This document shows, in pieces, positions 1-7,901 of a stretch of DNA of 64,000 nucleotides. The DNA is from Devosia epidermidihirudinis. GTDB taxonomy: Bacteria; Pseudomonadota; Alphaproteobacteria; Rhizobiales; Devosiaceae. The DNA lies in contig NZ_LANJ01000016.1 in assembly GCF_000971295.1 (NCBI RefSeq), positions 434,001 through 498,000 on the forward strand, given 5' to 3'. The position numbers were made by a program, and so were the translations under genes. The notes under the pieces were generated by a model. That model was not told where the DNA came from. It was given only the letters and a program-made list of their open reading frames with translations, and ran no database searches. How positions within the stretch are numbered: position 1 is the stretch's first letter; each line of letters opens with the position of its first letter.

Positions 1-483
1 TTCGATTTTGAGGGCGAGCTGGCGGTGGTGATTGGTAAGCCCGGGCACCAGATTGGGCCAGAGGCAGCGCTCGATCACGTCGCCGGCTATTCCTGCTACA
101 ATGACGCCACGATGCGTGATTGGCAGCGGCATTCCACCCAGTACACGGCTGGCAAGAACTTCCCCGGCACAGGCGCCTTCGGGCCGTTCCTCGTCACTGC
201 CGATAGCGTCGGCGACCCGACCAATCTGGCGATCGAAACTCGTGTCGATGGTGTTGCGCTGCAGAGCGCCAGCACCGCCGATATGCTGTTTTCGGTGACC
301 GATATCATCGCCTACGTGTCACGCTTCACGGCGCTTTCGCCTGGTGACGTGCTGGTGACCGGAACGCCAGTGGGGGCAGGATCGGGGCGCAAGCCACCGG
401 TGTTCCTGCGTCCCGGCACGGTGGTTGAAGTGGAAATCGCCCGCGTCGGCCTCTTGCGCAACACAGTCAGCGCAGCGCGCTAG
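1..483 (+). CDS. Fumarylacetoacetate hydrolase (FAH) family protein, C-terminal part
   Basis: The reading frame is open from the first base, so the gene begins to the left of the window. It starts with FDFEGELAVVIGK, the FAH-family metal-binding region (E-x-E), and ends with the conserved VLVTGTPVGAGSG segment. FAH enzymes hydrolyse or decarboxylate 2,4-diketo acids; in sugar-acid loci they often act on 2,4-diketo-3-deoxy acids. The neighbours kduI and kduD, 60 bp downstream on the same strand, suggest a role in uronate or deoxy-sugar-acid breakdown. The exact substrate cannot be told from the C-terminal part alone. Confidence 0.85.
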   Translation, partial: FDFEGELAVVIGKPGHQIGPEAALDHVAGYSCYNDATMRDWQRHSTQYTAGKNFPGTGAFGPFLVTADSVGDPTNLAIETRVDGVALQSASTADMLFSVTDIIAYVSRFTALSPGDVLVTGTPVGAGSGRKPPVFLRPGTVVEVEIARVGLLRNTVSAAR

Positions 484-542
484 CCTTTCCCCCAATTGTA
501 ACCGCCTGCGCGTTTCGCGGCAGGCCCAAAAGGATAAGTTCA

Positions 543-1373
543 ATGACCACAGATTATGATATTCGCTTCGCCATCGATCCGGTGACTGCAGCCACGATGA
601 ACACAGGTGAACTGCGCGAGCATTTCCTCATCGAGGACCTGTTTGCCGAGGGCGCGGTCAACTGGACCTATACCCATTATGACCGCATGGCTGTGGGCGG
701 CGCAGTGCCGAACGGCGCTACCCTGCGCCTCGACACCATCAAGCCGACCGGGACCGCCGAATTCCTCGAGCGTCGCGAACTGATCGCAGCCAATATCGGT
801 GAGGCTGGCACCATCACCGTTGATGGCACCGAATACGCCGTGGGCGCGCGCGACATGCTCTATATCGGCATGGGCGCCAAAGACGTGTTGTTTGCTGGGG
901 CAGGCGCCAAGTATTACCTGCTCAGCGCGCCAGCCCATGTTACGCACCCGACGACGCTGATCCGCCAGTCCGACGCCAAGCGCCTCGAAATGGGCAGTCA
1001 GGCGACCGCCAACGAGCGCACCATCTACCAGTTCGTCAATGCTGACAGCGTCAAGACCTGCCAGCTGGTGGTTGGCCTCACCAGCTTCGCACCTGGCTCG
1101 GTCTGGAACACCATGCCAGCGCACGTGCATGACCGTCGCATGGAGGCCTATCTCTACTTTGACCTGCAGCCAGACGCCTTCGTGCTGCACCTGATGGGCG
1201 AGCCCGATGAGACGCGCCATCTGATCGTGCGCAATGAAGAAGCGATCATCTCGCCACCATGGTCGATCCATAGCGGTGCGGGCACCGGTTCCTACACGTT
1301 CATCTGGGCCATGGCTGGCGACAACGTCGATTACACCGATGTTGAAAAGGTCGGCATGGACGAACTGCTGTGA
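543..1373 (+). CDS. kduI: 5-dehydro-4-deoxy-D-glucuronate isomerase
   Basis: KduI interconverts 5-keto-4-deoxyuronate (from pectin- or glycosaminoglycan-derived unsaturated uronates) and 2,5-diketo-3-deoxygluconate. The protein has 276 residues, close to family length. The cupin zinc ligands are visible: His194 and His196 in PAHVHDRRME, Glu201 in the same motif, and His243 in PPWSIHSG. The start is preceded by AAGGAT at good spacing. It overlaps kduD by 4 bases (GTGA), so the two are almost certainly co-translated and catalyse consecutive steps. Confidence 0.95.
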   Translation: MTTDYDIRFAIDPVTAATMNTGELREHFLIEDLFAEGAVNWTYTHYDRMAVGGAVPNGATLRLDTIKPTGTAEFLERRELIAANIGEAGTITVDGTEYAVGARDMLYIGMGAKDVLFAGAGAKYYLLSAPAHVTHPTTLIRQSDAKRLEMGSQATANERTIYQFVNADSVKTCQLVVGLTSFAPGSVWNTMPAHVHDRRMEAYLYFDLQPDAFVLHLMGEPDETRHLIVRNEEAIISPPWSIHSGAGTGSYTFIWAMAGDNVDYTDVEKVGMDELL

Positions 1374-2134
1374 CAGACCTTTCTGCATTCAGCCTAGCCG
1401 GCAAAACGGTGATGGTGACCGGTGCCAATACGGGCATCGGGCAGGGCATTGCGCTCAGCATCGGTTGCGCTGGTGGCCGGGTGATCGGCGTTGGCCGGTC
1501 CAGCATGGATGAAACGGCGGCCTTGTTCGCAGAGATGGGCGCTGCATTCACTGCCCTTGAGGCCGATCTCGGATCGACGAGCGCTGCCCAGGCGATGTTT
1601 GACACTGCCTGGGACCAGCACGGGCCGATTGACGGGCTGGTCAACAATGCCGGGATCATCAAGCGCGTCGATGCGGTGGACTTCACCGAGGCCGACTGGG
1701 ACGCAGTGATGGACCTCAACCTCAAGACGATGTTCTTCCTCTGCCAATCGCTCGGCAAGCGGGCGCTGGCGGCAGGTCGCAGCGCGCGGGTCGTCAATAT
1801 CGCCTCGATGCTGAGCTTTCAGGGCGGCATTCGGGTGGCCAGCTATACCGCTTCGAAAAGCGGCGTTCTGGGGATCACTAGGCTTCTGGCCAACGAATGG
1901 GCGGCGCAGGGCATCAACGTCAACGCCATTGCGCCGGGCTATATTGAGACCAACAATACCGAAGCGTTGCGGGCTGACCCGAACCGCTCCGCGTCGATCC
2001 TCGGCCGCATTCCGGCCGGGCGTTGGGGCGTGCCGTCCGATATCGGCGACGCTGCAGTGTTCCTGTTGTCGCGCGCCTCAAACTATATGCACGGCGCCGT
2101 TATCCCCGTGGATGGCGGCTGGCTGGCGCGGTAA
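1370..2134 (+). CDS. kduD: 2-dehydro-3-deoxy-D-gluconate 5-dehydrogenase (SDR family)
   Basis: KduD reduces 2,5-diketo-3-deoxygluconate to 2-keto-3-deoxygluconate with NAD(P)H. This 254-aa classical short-chain dehydrogenase shows the cofactor motif TGANTGIG (residues 17-24), NNAG near 92-95, the catalytic Ser146, and Tyr159/Lys163 in YTASK. The end reads HGAVIPVDGGW, typical of KduD. The GTG start lies inside the kduI stop codon, which supports both the start and the function. A kinase and aldolase for KDG are not in the window. Confidence 0.93.
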   Translation: MTDLSAFSLAGKTVMVTGANTGIGQGIALSIGCAGGRVIGVGRSSMDETAALFAEMGAAFTALEADLGSTSAAQAMFDTAWDQHGPIDGLVNNAGIIKRVDAVDFTEADWDAVMDLNLKTMFFLCQSLGKRALAAGRSARVVNIASMLSFQGGIRVASYTASKSGVLGITRLLANEWAAQGINVNAIAPGYIETNNTEALRADPNRSASILGRIPAGRWGVPSDIGDAAVFLLSRASNYMHGAVIPVDGGWLAR

Positions 2135-2184
2135 GCGCGCTGCACCTTTTGGGCCCGCCTCGTCGCCGAGGGATGGGCCCAAAG

Positions 2185-2213
2185 GCGTCCCGCGTCTGAG
2201 CGGCGCGGGACGC
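2185..2213 (-). terminator. Hairpin terminator of the 50-aa gene (possibly bidirectional)
   Basis: A 10-bp perfect stem (2185-2194 with 2204-2213) starts 1 base beyond the stop codon of the small leftward gene and is followed on the minus strand by CTTT. A second stem (2148-2156 with 2175-2183, TTTGGGCCC) lies between it and kduD and could end the kduD transcript. Confidence 0.6.
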
Positions 2214-2214
2214 A

Positions 2215-2367
2215 TTAGTATGGGCGCTTGCCTGTGCGGGCTTCGATGTCGTTGTCGAAGCGCCAGGTCTGAAACTGACCCCAGCCCAATCCCGCCATCA
2301 GCGCGACAAAGCAGGCGACAACTCCCAGCATGACTGGGTTTTCAATGAAGTAAGAAATAAACGCCAT
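2215..2367 (-). CDS. Small single-span membrane protein, 50 aa
   Basis: A 50-codon frame encodes MAFISYFIENPVMLG followed by a hydrophobic stretch (about residues 11-29) and a charged tail ending RTGKRPY. Support: a strong AGGAGA ribosome-binding site 6 bases before ATG, membrane-helix composition, a terminator hairpin directly after the stop, and a long promoter-sized gap upstream. I do not recognise the family. It is divergent from a MocR regulator and has a motif upstream that recurs before the DUF983 gene, so it may belong to that regulon. It is probably an inner-membrane protein of unknown role. Confidence 0.65.
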   Translation of the reverse strand: MAFISYFIENPVMLGVVACFVALMAGLGWGQFQTWRFDNDIEARTGKRPY

Positions 2368-2418
2368 TCCGGTGTCTCCTGTTCACGGCTCGAGCGGGCT
2401 GGGCTGAGCGTTTGTCTT

Positions 2419-2438
2419 CGTATGCGTGTGTGTGCATA
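2419..2438. promoter_or_regulatory. Candidate MocR-type operator, copy 1
   Basis: CGTATGCGTG (2419-2428) is followed by GTGCATA (2432-2438), in the divergent promoter region between the 50-aa gene and the MocR gene. The same 10-mer and 7-mer recur at 4100-4128, just upstream of the DUF983 gene. MocR regulators often bind repeated half-sites near their own gene. Assignment to this regulator is an inference. Confidence 0.35.
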
Positions 2439-2644
2439 TATATTCCATATACTGGTGGATTGTATGAATTCGCAATGCATCCAATCTGGGTGTGGCAATT
2501 CGTCTGCGCTGTTCGAGTAGCTGTCGTTGCAATCTGGGGTTGCATTGAGGAGCAGGTTTGCGCGGCGCCAAGCCGGTTGTCTGTTTGACATTGCCCGGAA
2601 GCGTGAGCATAGCTCGCCATACAATAGAGATTTGGGACATCGCG

Positions 2645-4033
2645 ATGCGGCAAGCTGAGGCTGGGGCGACATGGGTGCCGTCGGTTCACAAGGATGACGG
2701 TCCTCTCTATTTGGCGGTTGCGAACGCGATTGGCGCTGACATCGCGAGCGGTCGGCTACGCGCCGGGGACCGCCTGCCGCCCCATCGCACGCTTGCCGAA
2801 AGTCTGGGCGTCGATTTCACGACGATCAGCCGCGCCTATAAGGAGGCCGGGCGGCGAGGGTTTGTCGAGGGTCGGGTCGGGCAGGGCACCTACATCCGGG
2901 CGCAGTCGTCCGGCCGGTTGCAGCCTGCGTCCGGCATTGTCGACATGAGCATGAACATGCCCCCCCGCTTCGGCAATGCGGATCTGGTGGAGCGGATCTG
3001 GCGCGATGTTGCATCGATCCAGCGAGGTGATGGGCTCGAACTGCTGTTGCGGTATCAGGAGGCCGGCGGCAGTGCTGGTGATCGCAATGCAGGCGCAGCC
3101 TGGCTTGCGGCGCTTCTGCCCGAGGTCGTTCCCGAACGCGTGCTGGTTGCGCCGGGGGCGCAGGGTGCGTTGATGGCCACTGTCGGTCATCTGGCACGCG
3201 CGGGCGACACCATTCTCGCCGAAGAGCTGACATATCCCGGTTTTCGGGCGCTGGCGCAGTATCTAGGGCTGCGTGTCCGCCCGCTTGCCATGGATGGACA
3301 GGGCATCCTGCCCGACGCATTCGAAGCGGCCTGCGCCGAGGATAAGCCCAAGGCGCTCTATTGCACCCCGACTTTGCACAACCCGACGACGGCGACCATG
3401 GGGCCGGAGCGACGCCTGCAAATCGTTGAGATTGCCAGGCGCTTTGGCGTGCCGATCATCGAAGATGACGCCTATGGCATGCTGCCGCGCCAGCCGATCG
3501 CGCCTTTGGCAGCGCTGGCGCCCGAGCTGGTCTATTACATCTCCAGCCTGTCCAAGTGTCTGTCTCCAGCCCTTCGCGTTGCCTATATCGTCGCGCCCAA
3601 CGCCAGAGCCGTAGCGCCGTTGGCGTCCAATATCCGCGCCTCAACCTCGATCGCCTCGCCGCTGACCGCGGCTGTTGCCACGCGCTGGATTGAAACCGGC
3701 ACGGCCAGCAATATCCTGAAGGCAACGCGGCAGGAAACCAGCGAGCGCCACAGGCTGCTGTCCCGGCATTTGACGACCGCCATAAGCGACCCCGAGGCTT
3801 TTCACGCCTGGTTGCCGCTCACCGGGCCATGGGACCGCCACAGCTTCACGGCCAAGCTCCGCAGCGTCGGAATCGGCGTTGTCGCCAGCGATGCCTTTGC
3901 CGTTGCAGAGGCGCCCGAGGCGGTTCGTCTCGGTCTGGGCAGCGTGGCCTCGCGCGAGGATCTTGAGGTCAGTCTTAAAACGATCGCGCAGATTCTGGAT
4001 CAGGCCCCCAGCTTTGGCGGCATGGTCGTCTAA
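2645..4033 (+). CDS. MocR/PdxR-type transcriptional regulator with aminotransferase-like domain
   Basis: The protein (462 aa from this ATG) has an N-terminal GntR-type winged helix (about residues 18-85, LYLAVANAIGADIASGRL through GQGTYIR) joined to a fold-type-I aminotransferase domain. The PLP lysine is in SSLSKCLSP, and the substrate/cofactor region LHNPTTATM is present. MocR proteins sense PLP, amino acids or related amines and control transport or synthesis genes. The family usually begins a few residues before a W-x-P motif, here TWVP, which favours this ATG over an upstream in-frame TTG at 2558, although that TTG has a good AGGAG site. The target genes may be the divergent 50-aa gene and the downstream DUF983 gene. 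Confidence 0.85.
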   Translation: MRQAEAGATWVPSVHKDDGPLYLAVANAIGADIASGRLRAGDRLPPHRTLAESLGVDFTTISRAYKEAGRRGFVEGRVGQGTYIRAQSSGRLQPASGIVDMSMNMPPRFGNADLVERIWRDVASIQRGDGLELLLRYQEAGGSAGDRNAGAAWLAALLPEVVPERVLVAPGAQGALMATVGHLARAGDTILAEELTYPGFRALAQYLGLRVRPLAMDGQGILPDAFEAACAEDKPKALYCTPTLHNPTTATMGPERRLQIVEIARRFGVPIIEDDAYGMLPRQPIAPLAALAPELVYYISSLSKCLSPALRVAYIVAPNARAVAPLASNIRASTSIASPLTAAVATRWIETGTASNILKATRQETSERHRLLSRHLTTAISDPEAFHAWLPLTGPWDRHSFTAKLRSVGIGVVASDAFAVAEAPEAVRLGLGSVASREDLEVSLKTIAQILDQAPSFGGMVV

Positions 4034-4099
4034 ATCAGCATGCGCAGTTGTGCCTCAGGTGGGAATGGGCAGCCATGCAAACTTGATTGTCTGCACAAC

Positions 4100-4128
4100 G
4101 TGCATACATATGCTATAGCGTATGCGTG
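4100..4128. promoter_or_regulatory. Candidate MocR-type operator, copy 2
   Basis: GTGCATA (4100-4106) and CGTATGCGTG (4119-4128) repeat both elements found at 2419-2438, in the opposite order, and end 14 bases before the DUF983 start codon. The surrounding ATACATATGCTATAGCGTAT is AT-rich and could overlap a promoter. Confidence 0.35.
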
Positions 4129-4142
4129 ATTGATCGCGAGAT

Positions 4143-4604
4143 ATGGACATGGATGAGCAATTAGACGCTACCATCAGCAGCGGCCAGGCGTCGCTGGCGG
4201 CCCCTGCCGAGAAAACGGTAGATGCAGACGAGCGGCGGTTTTGGCCCGCGGTGCTGAAGGGTATGCGGTGTCGTTGCCCCAATTGCGGCAAGGGCAAGCT
4301 GTTCTACAAGTATCTCAAGGTGGTCCCGACCTGCTCGGTCTGTGGCGAGGATCTTACCGCTCAGCGTGCGGACGACCTGCCGCCCTATCTCACCATCATG
4401 ATCGTCGGCCACATTCTGGTTTTCGTGATGCTCGACATGGAGCTTCGTGGCGCAGCCAACCCCTGGGTCTACATTGCCATCTTTGTCCCGCTGTCCATCA
4501 TCATGCCGCTGGTCATGCTGCCTTCGGTGAAGGGTTTTGTCGTCGCGTTGCAGTGGTCGCGCCGTATGCATGGCTTTGCCAAGGGCGGCAAGTCGATCGA
4601 CTAA
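4143..4604 (+). CDS. DUF983 family membrane protein
   Basis: This 153-aa protein has a zinc-ribbon-like cysteine pattern (CRCPNCGKGKLF and CSVCGEDL, about residues 41-72) followed by two hydrophobic helices (about 83-103 and 113-132). That is the arrangement of the widespread alphaproteobacterial DUF983 family, which has no settled function. ATG at 4143 and an in-frame ATG two codons later are both possible. It follows the MocR gene by 109 bases that carry a candidate operator, so it likely has its own promoter. Confidence 0.8.
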   Translation: MDMDEQLDATISSGQASLAAPAEKTVDADERRFWPAVLKGMRCRCPNCGKGKLFYKYLKVVPTCSVCGEDLTAQRADDLPPYLTIMIVGHILVFVMLDMELRGAANPWVYIAIFVPLSIIMPLVMLPSVKGFVVALQWSRRMHGFAKGGKSID

Positions 4605-4741
4605 GCTGATCTAAGTCGCCCGTGCCGAGGGCCGTTCCGGCATGCTGTAAGCTTGCCGTCAGTTTGAAGACTAGTATTGGCGAATTGCGCGGGACATGCG
4701 GGTATATGTTCCGCTATTCGCCCCTGGATTCGGACTGAGCC

Positions 4742-6841
4742 ATGAGATTTCTTGCGCCGATTTTTGCACTCGTGCTGGCCCTGCTGGCGACTGGGCATGC
4801 CTTGGCGCAGGCGGAGGCCAAGCCCGATAGCAAGGCCGAGGCCATCGAGCGGCTGATTGTAGTGCTTGATGACGATGAACTGCGCGGCGAGCTGATCCAG
4901 CAATTACGGCAATTGACCCCGGACGCAGATACCGATCAAGGCGCTGCAGCCCAGCCCGCTGCGCCAGCAGAGACCGAGCCCCCGCCCGAGTTGGGGGTGG
5001 TGGAGGCATTGACGGGCTGGTCGACCGGGTTGGTCCAGCAATTGCCCCGAACGACGTTTGGCGTGCCGATCGATCAAAAGGCCGCGCAGGCCGCTGCCCA
5101 GGTCGGCGCGCGCATCGAGGCGGGGGCCAAGAGCGGTGAGCTGCTCGGCTTTGTGATCTGGGCGCTACCCAGCCTGATTGTTGCCGGGCTGGGCGGTATG
5201 GCCGTCCGCAGGCTGGGGCGTGGTCTGGTTGCGGCACATGTCCCGGTCCGCAAGGGCCGTTTGATCCTCGGGCTCGCGCTGAAGCTGGCGGCCTTCATTG
5301 TACTGGTGCTCGGCGTGACGATTGCCGTGCAGGTCTTCCAGCCCTCCGACACGGCCAGCCGGATTTTCACCATTCTCGCAGTGGGCTTTCTGATCTCTCT
5401 GATGACGGCCGATCTTGCGATATCAGCGCTATCGAGCCTGGCCGGATGGCGTGGTCTCCGGCTCGTCCACTATTGCCAGATCCGGTTCTATCCCTGGTGG
5501 CTGAGCATTCTGCTGCTCTCAACCTTCGCCGCGCTCTGCAACGATCCGGTTCTGCGGCAGGTGGTGGGATGGTCGGCGACTGACCTGATGTCGTTCGGGC
5601 TGAATCTTTTGGCGGCGACCGTCACTTTTGTATTTGTCGTGCGGCAGCGGCTGGCCATCGGCAACCTGGTTTTCGGCAAGCCCGGCAAGGCGGACCAGAC
5701 GGACAACCTCCTGCTCAGTGCGACGCGGCGGTTCTCCCGCCATTGGCACTGGCTGGCCTATGCTATCCTGATCCTCAGCATCATGAGCCTCATTGCCGGG
5801 CAGCGCAATAATGACGCGTTCTCGCAAATGCTGTGGTCGCTGGGATCGGTACTGGTGGCCTTTATCGTCGCGGCGGTGGTGCAGCGCTTGCTGGCTAATT
5901 GGTTGGATGGGTCGCGTCGCAATCGCGGTGCGGTGCGCCAGGCCGTGCTGGGTGGTGTGGTGCAACTGCTGCGCATTGGCTCAAATGTGGCGATCGGGTT
6001 GATCACCACGGCGATCATCGCCCGGGTGTGGGGCTTTGATCTCTGGGGCTGGCTGTCGCGTGATGGCCAGCAACTGGTCCGGCCTCTGTTTGCCGCAGGG
6101 GTTTGTGTCATCGTCGCCTGGCTGATCTGGGTGGCGCTGGATGCCTGGATTGCCAGTGCGCTGACTCCAACCGATGCCTTTGGGCGTCCCCGCAAGCGCT
6201 CCAGCCGCGCGCAGACCCTGCTGCCGCTGATCCGCAACGGGGCCATGCTGCTGCTGGTGCTGCTGACCGGCATCGCAGTGTTGGCCAATATCGGGGTCAA
6301 TGTGACGCCATTGCTGGCGGGCGCTGGTGTCTTCGGTCTGGCGCTGAGCTTTGGGTCCCAGCAATTGGTGCAGGATGTGATCACCGGCATTTTCATTCTG
6401 GCCGAAGATACCATTGCCATTGGCGATACCATCAATACTGGCGATCGCAGCGGTGTGGTGGAGGGGCTATCGCTGCGCACCATCAAGCTGCGTGACGCCG
6501 ATGGGGCTTTGCATTCGATCCCGTTCTCCACGGTCAAGGCGCTCAAGAACAGCTCGCGCAATTTCGGGGTTTTCCGGCCCCGCTATGCCGTGCCTTCAAG
6601 CGTTGATCCCGAAGTGGTCATGCAGGTGATGCGCGACACTGCGACTGGTTTGCGGGAGGACCCGAAATACGCATCCTCGATCAGCGGCGATCTCAAGAGT
6701 GTCGGCATCGACGAGATCAATGCCGGCTCGGTGGTGGTCAGCGGTTCGATGCGCACGGCGCCGCTGCGCCAATCCGAACTCGCCCGCGCCTTCAATGGTC
6801 GCTTCCGCGAGGCGTTGGAGGCAAAAGGCGTGACGCTGTAA
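4742..6841 (+). CDS. Large MscS-type mechanosensitive channel
   Basis: The protein (699 aa) has an N-terminal signal peptide (MRFLAPIFALVLALLATG, cut after ALAQ), an acidic, proline-rich periplasmic segment, many hydrophobic helices between residues 130 and 500, and a C-terminal MscS domain. The MscS pore helix and beta domain are visible at about residues 517-605 (LLAGAGVFGLALSFGSQ, then DVITGIFILAEDTIAIGD). Channels of this kind release solutes on hypo-osmotic shock. The extra N-terminal membrane region puts it in the large MscS subfamily (MscK/YbdG-like layouts). It appears monocistronic. Confidence 0.88.
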   Translation: MRFLAPIFALVLALLATGHALAQAEAKPDSKAEAIERLIVVLDDDELRGELIQQLRQLTPDADTDQGAAAQPAAPAETEPPPELGVVEALTGWSTGLVQQLPRTTFGVPIDQKAAQAAAQVGARIEAGAKSGELLGFVIWALPSLIVAGLGGMAVRRLGRGLVAAHVPVRKGRLILGLALKLAAFIVLVLGVTIAVQVFQPSDTASRIFTILAVGFLISLMTADLAISALSSLAGWRGLRLVHYCQIRFYPWWLSILLLSTFAALCNDPVLRQVVGWSATDLMSFGLNLLAATVTFVFVVRQRLAIGNLVFGKPGKADQTDNLLLSATRRFSRHWHWLAYAILILSIMSLIAGQRNNDAFSQMLWSLGSVLVAFIVAAVVQRLLANWLDGSRRNRGAVRQAVLGGVVQLLRIGSNVAIGLITTAIIARVWGFDLWGWLSRDGQQLVRPLFAAGVCVIVAWLIWVALDAWIASALTPTDAFGRPRKRSSRAQTLLPLIRNGAMLLLVLLTGIAVLANIGVNVTPLLAGAGVFGLALSFGSQQLVQDVITGIFILAEDTIAIGDTINTGDRSGVVEGLSLRTIKLRDADGALHSIPFSTVKALKNSSRNFGVFRPRYAVPSSVDPEVVMQVMRDTATGLREDPKYASSISGDLKSVGIDEINAGSVVVSGSMRTAPLRQSELARAFNGRFREALEAKGVTL

Positions 6842-6861
6842 CGTGCCGCCTTTTGCGAAGA

Positions 6862-7890
6862 TCAGGCAGCCTGAAGTGCCTCTGGGCGCGACGGGATGAA
6901 GATGGCCTCGAGCAGGGACAGCATCGCGATGGCGCCGACCATGGCGCCGCTGGTGAGCACCACGCGCTGGATCACCACCTCGAATGCATCGCGGGCGCCG
7001 AACGTGGCCGAGACCAGCATGACAAGGGCCACCGAGCAGACATATTGGTAGAACAGCGGGCGGGCGCGCCCCGTGGTCATCTTGTCGATGAGCCAATAGG
7101 TGATCAGCGTGATCAGCGCGGCCAGCACTGGAAACTGTGGCACGACATGGTAGATTGCCATGGCGATAATCGCCACAAAGGCGCCGATCAGCGTGCCGCC
7201 GCCACGGTCGACCAGCTGATCCATCCGGCCGCCGCGATCAGGCTCGGCACAGATGAAAGCCAGCATGATCGGGACGATCAACAGGTTCATGTCGCCAGTG
7301 GCAAAGGTCGCGAGCAGCACCGGCACATAGACCGCAAGCCGGATCAGCAGTTCAGCGCGGGGGCTGGTCGTGTCGAGTGGCTTGGCCACCGGCACGTGGA
7401 CGCGGCTGGTCTGGGGCGGGAAAACGATGTTGAGCACGATCATCGCCACGCCAAGAATGACGCCACCTGCGGCCATACTGTCGCGGATGGCGGCAAGCGC
7501 CATGTCGCTGAACAGCGCCGACATCGACATCATGGCTGGAAACACCGTCAACACGATGCCGCCACGCGAACCCTTGAACAGCATCAGGGCAATACCGGCG
7601 GCGGCCATGGCGACGTTGATGACAATGAACAGCATGGGCTCGTTGACCGTTGCCGCTGCGATCCAGCTGAAGACAAAGGCCAGCACCGGCATGGCAATCG
7701 GGCCAGCAAAGGATGCTACGTTCAGTGCGCCGCGCTGATTGGACATCATCGACATAGCAAAGACGATCGGCATCATCGGTTGGCTGACACCAAGCGGCTC
7801 GGCCAAGATGACGCAGATCGCGACGGCCAGCGCGGTGCGCAGGGCCAGATATGGGTCCTCATTGGGATCAACCCGGGTCAGCTCTTCCAT
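6862..7890 (-). CDS. FUSC/DUF2955-like inner-membrane transport protein
   Basis: The protein has 342 aa with roughly ten hydrophobic helices in two similar halves. Each half has the short-helix-loop pattern of fusaric-acid-resistance/aromatic-acid exporters (first half LALRTALAVAICVILAEP, second half LLIRLAVYVPVLLAT). It lies 11 bp after an HlyD-type adaptor gene on the same strand, so the two probably form an AaeAB-like efflux pair for weak or aromatic acids. An outer-membrane partner is not encoded here. The divergent MarR gene and its operator are the likely control. The precise family (FUSC or DUF2955) is less certain than the efflux role. Confidence 0.75.
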   Translation of the reverse strand: MEELTRVDPNEDPYLALRTALAVAICVILAEPLGVSQPMMPIVFAMSMMSNQRGALNVASFAGPIAMPVLAFVFSWIAAATVNEPMLFIVINVAMAAAGIALMLFKGSRGGIVLTVFPAMMSMSALFSDMALAAIRDSMAAGGVILGVAMIVLNIVFPPQTSRVHVPVAKPLDTTSPRAELLIRLAVYVPVLLATFATGDMNLLIVPIMLAFICAEPDRGGRMDQLVDRGGGTLIGAFVAIIAMAIYHVVPQFPVLAALITLITYWLIDKMTTGRARPLFYQYVCSVALVMLVSATFGARDAFEVVIQRVVLTSGAMVGAIAMLSLLEAIFIPSRPEALQAA

Positions 7891-7901
7891 GATCGCGCTC
7901 C

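Noticed and set aside
540-1388. Minus-strand open frame opposite kduI
   Set aside because: kduI has all its metal ligands and a coupled kduD; the antisense frame is a compositional shadow.
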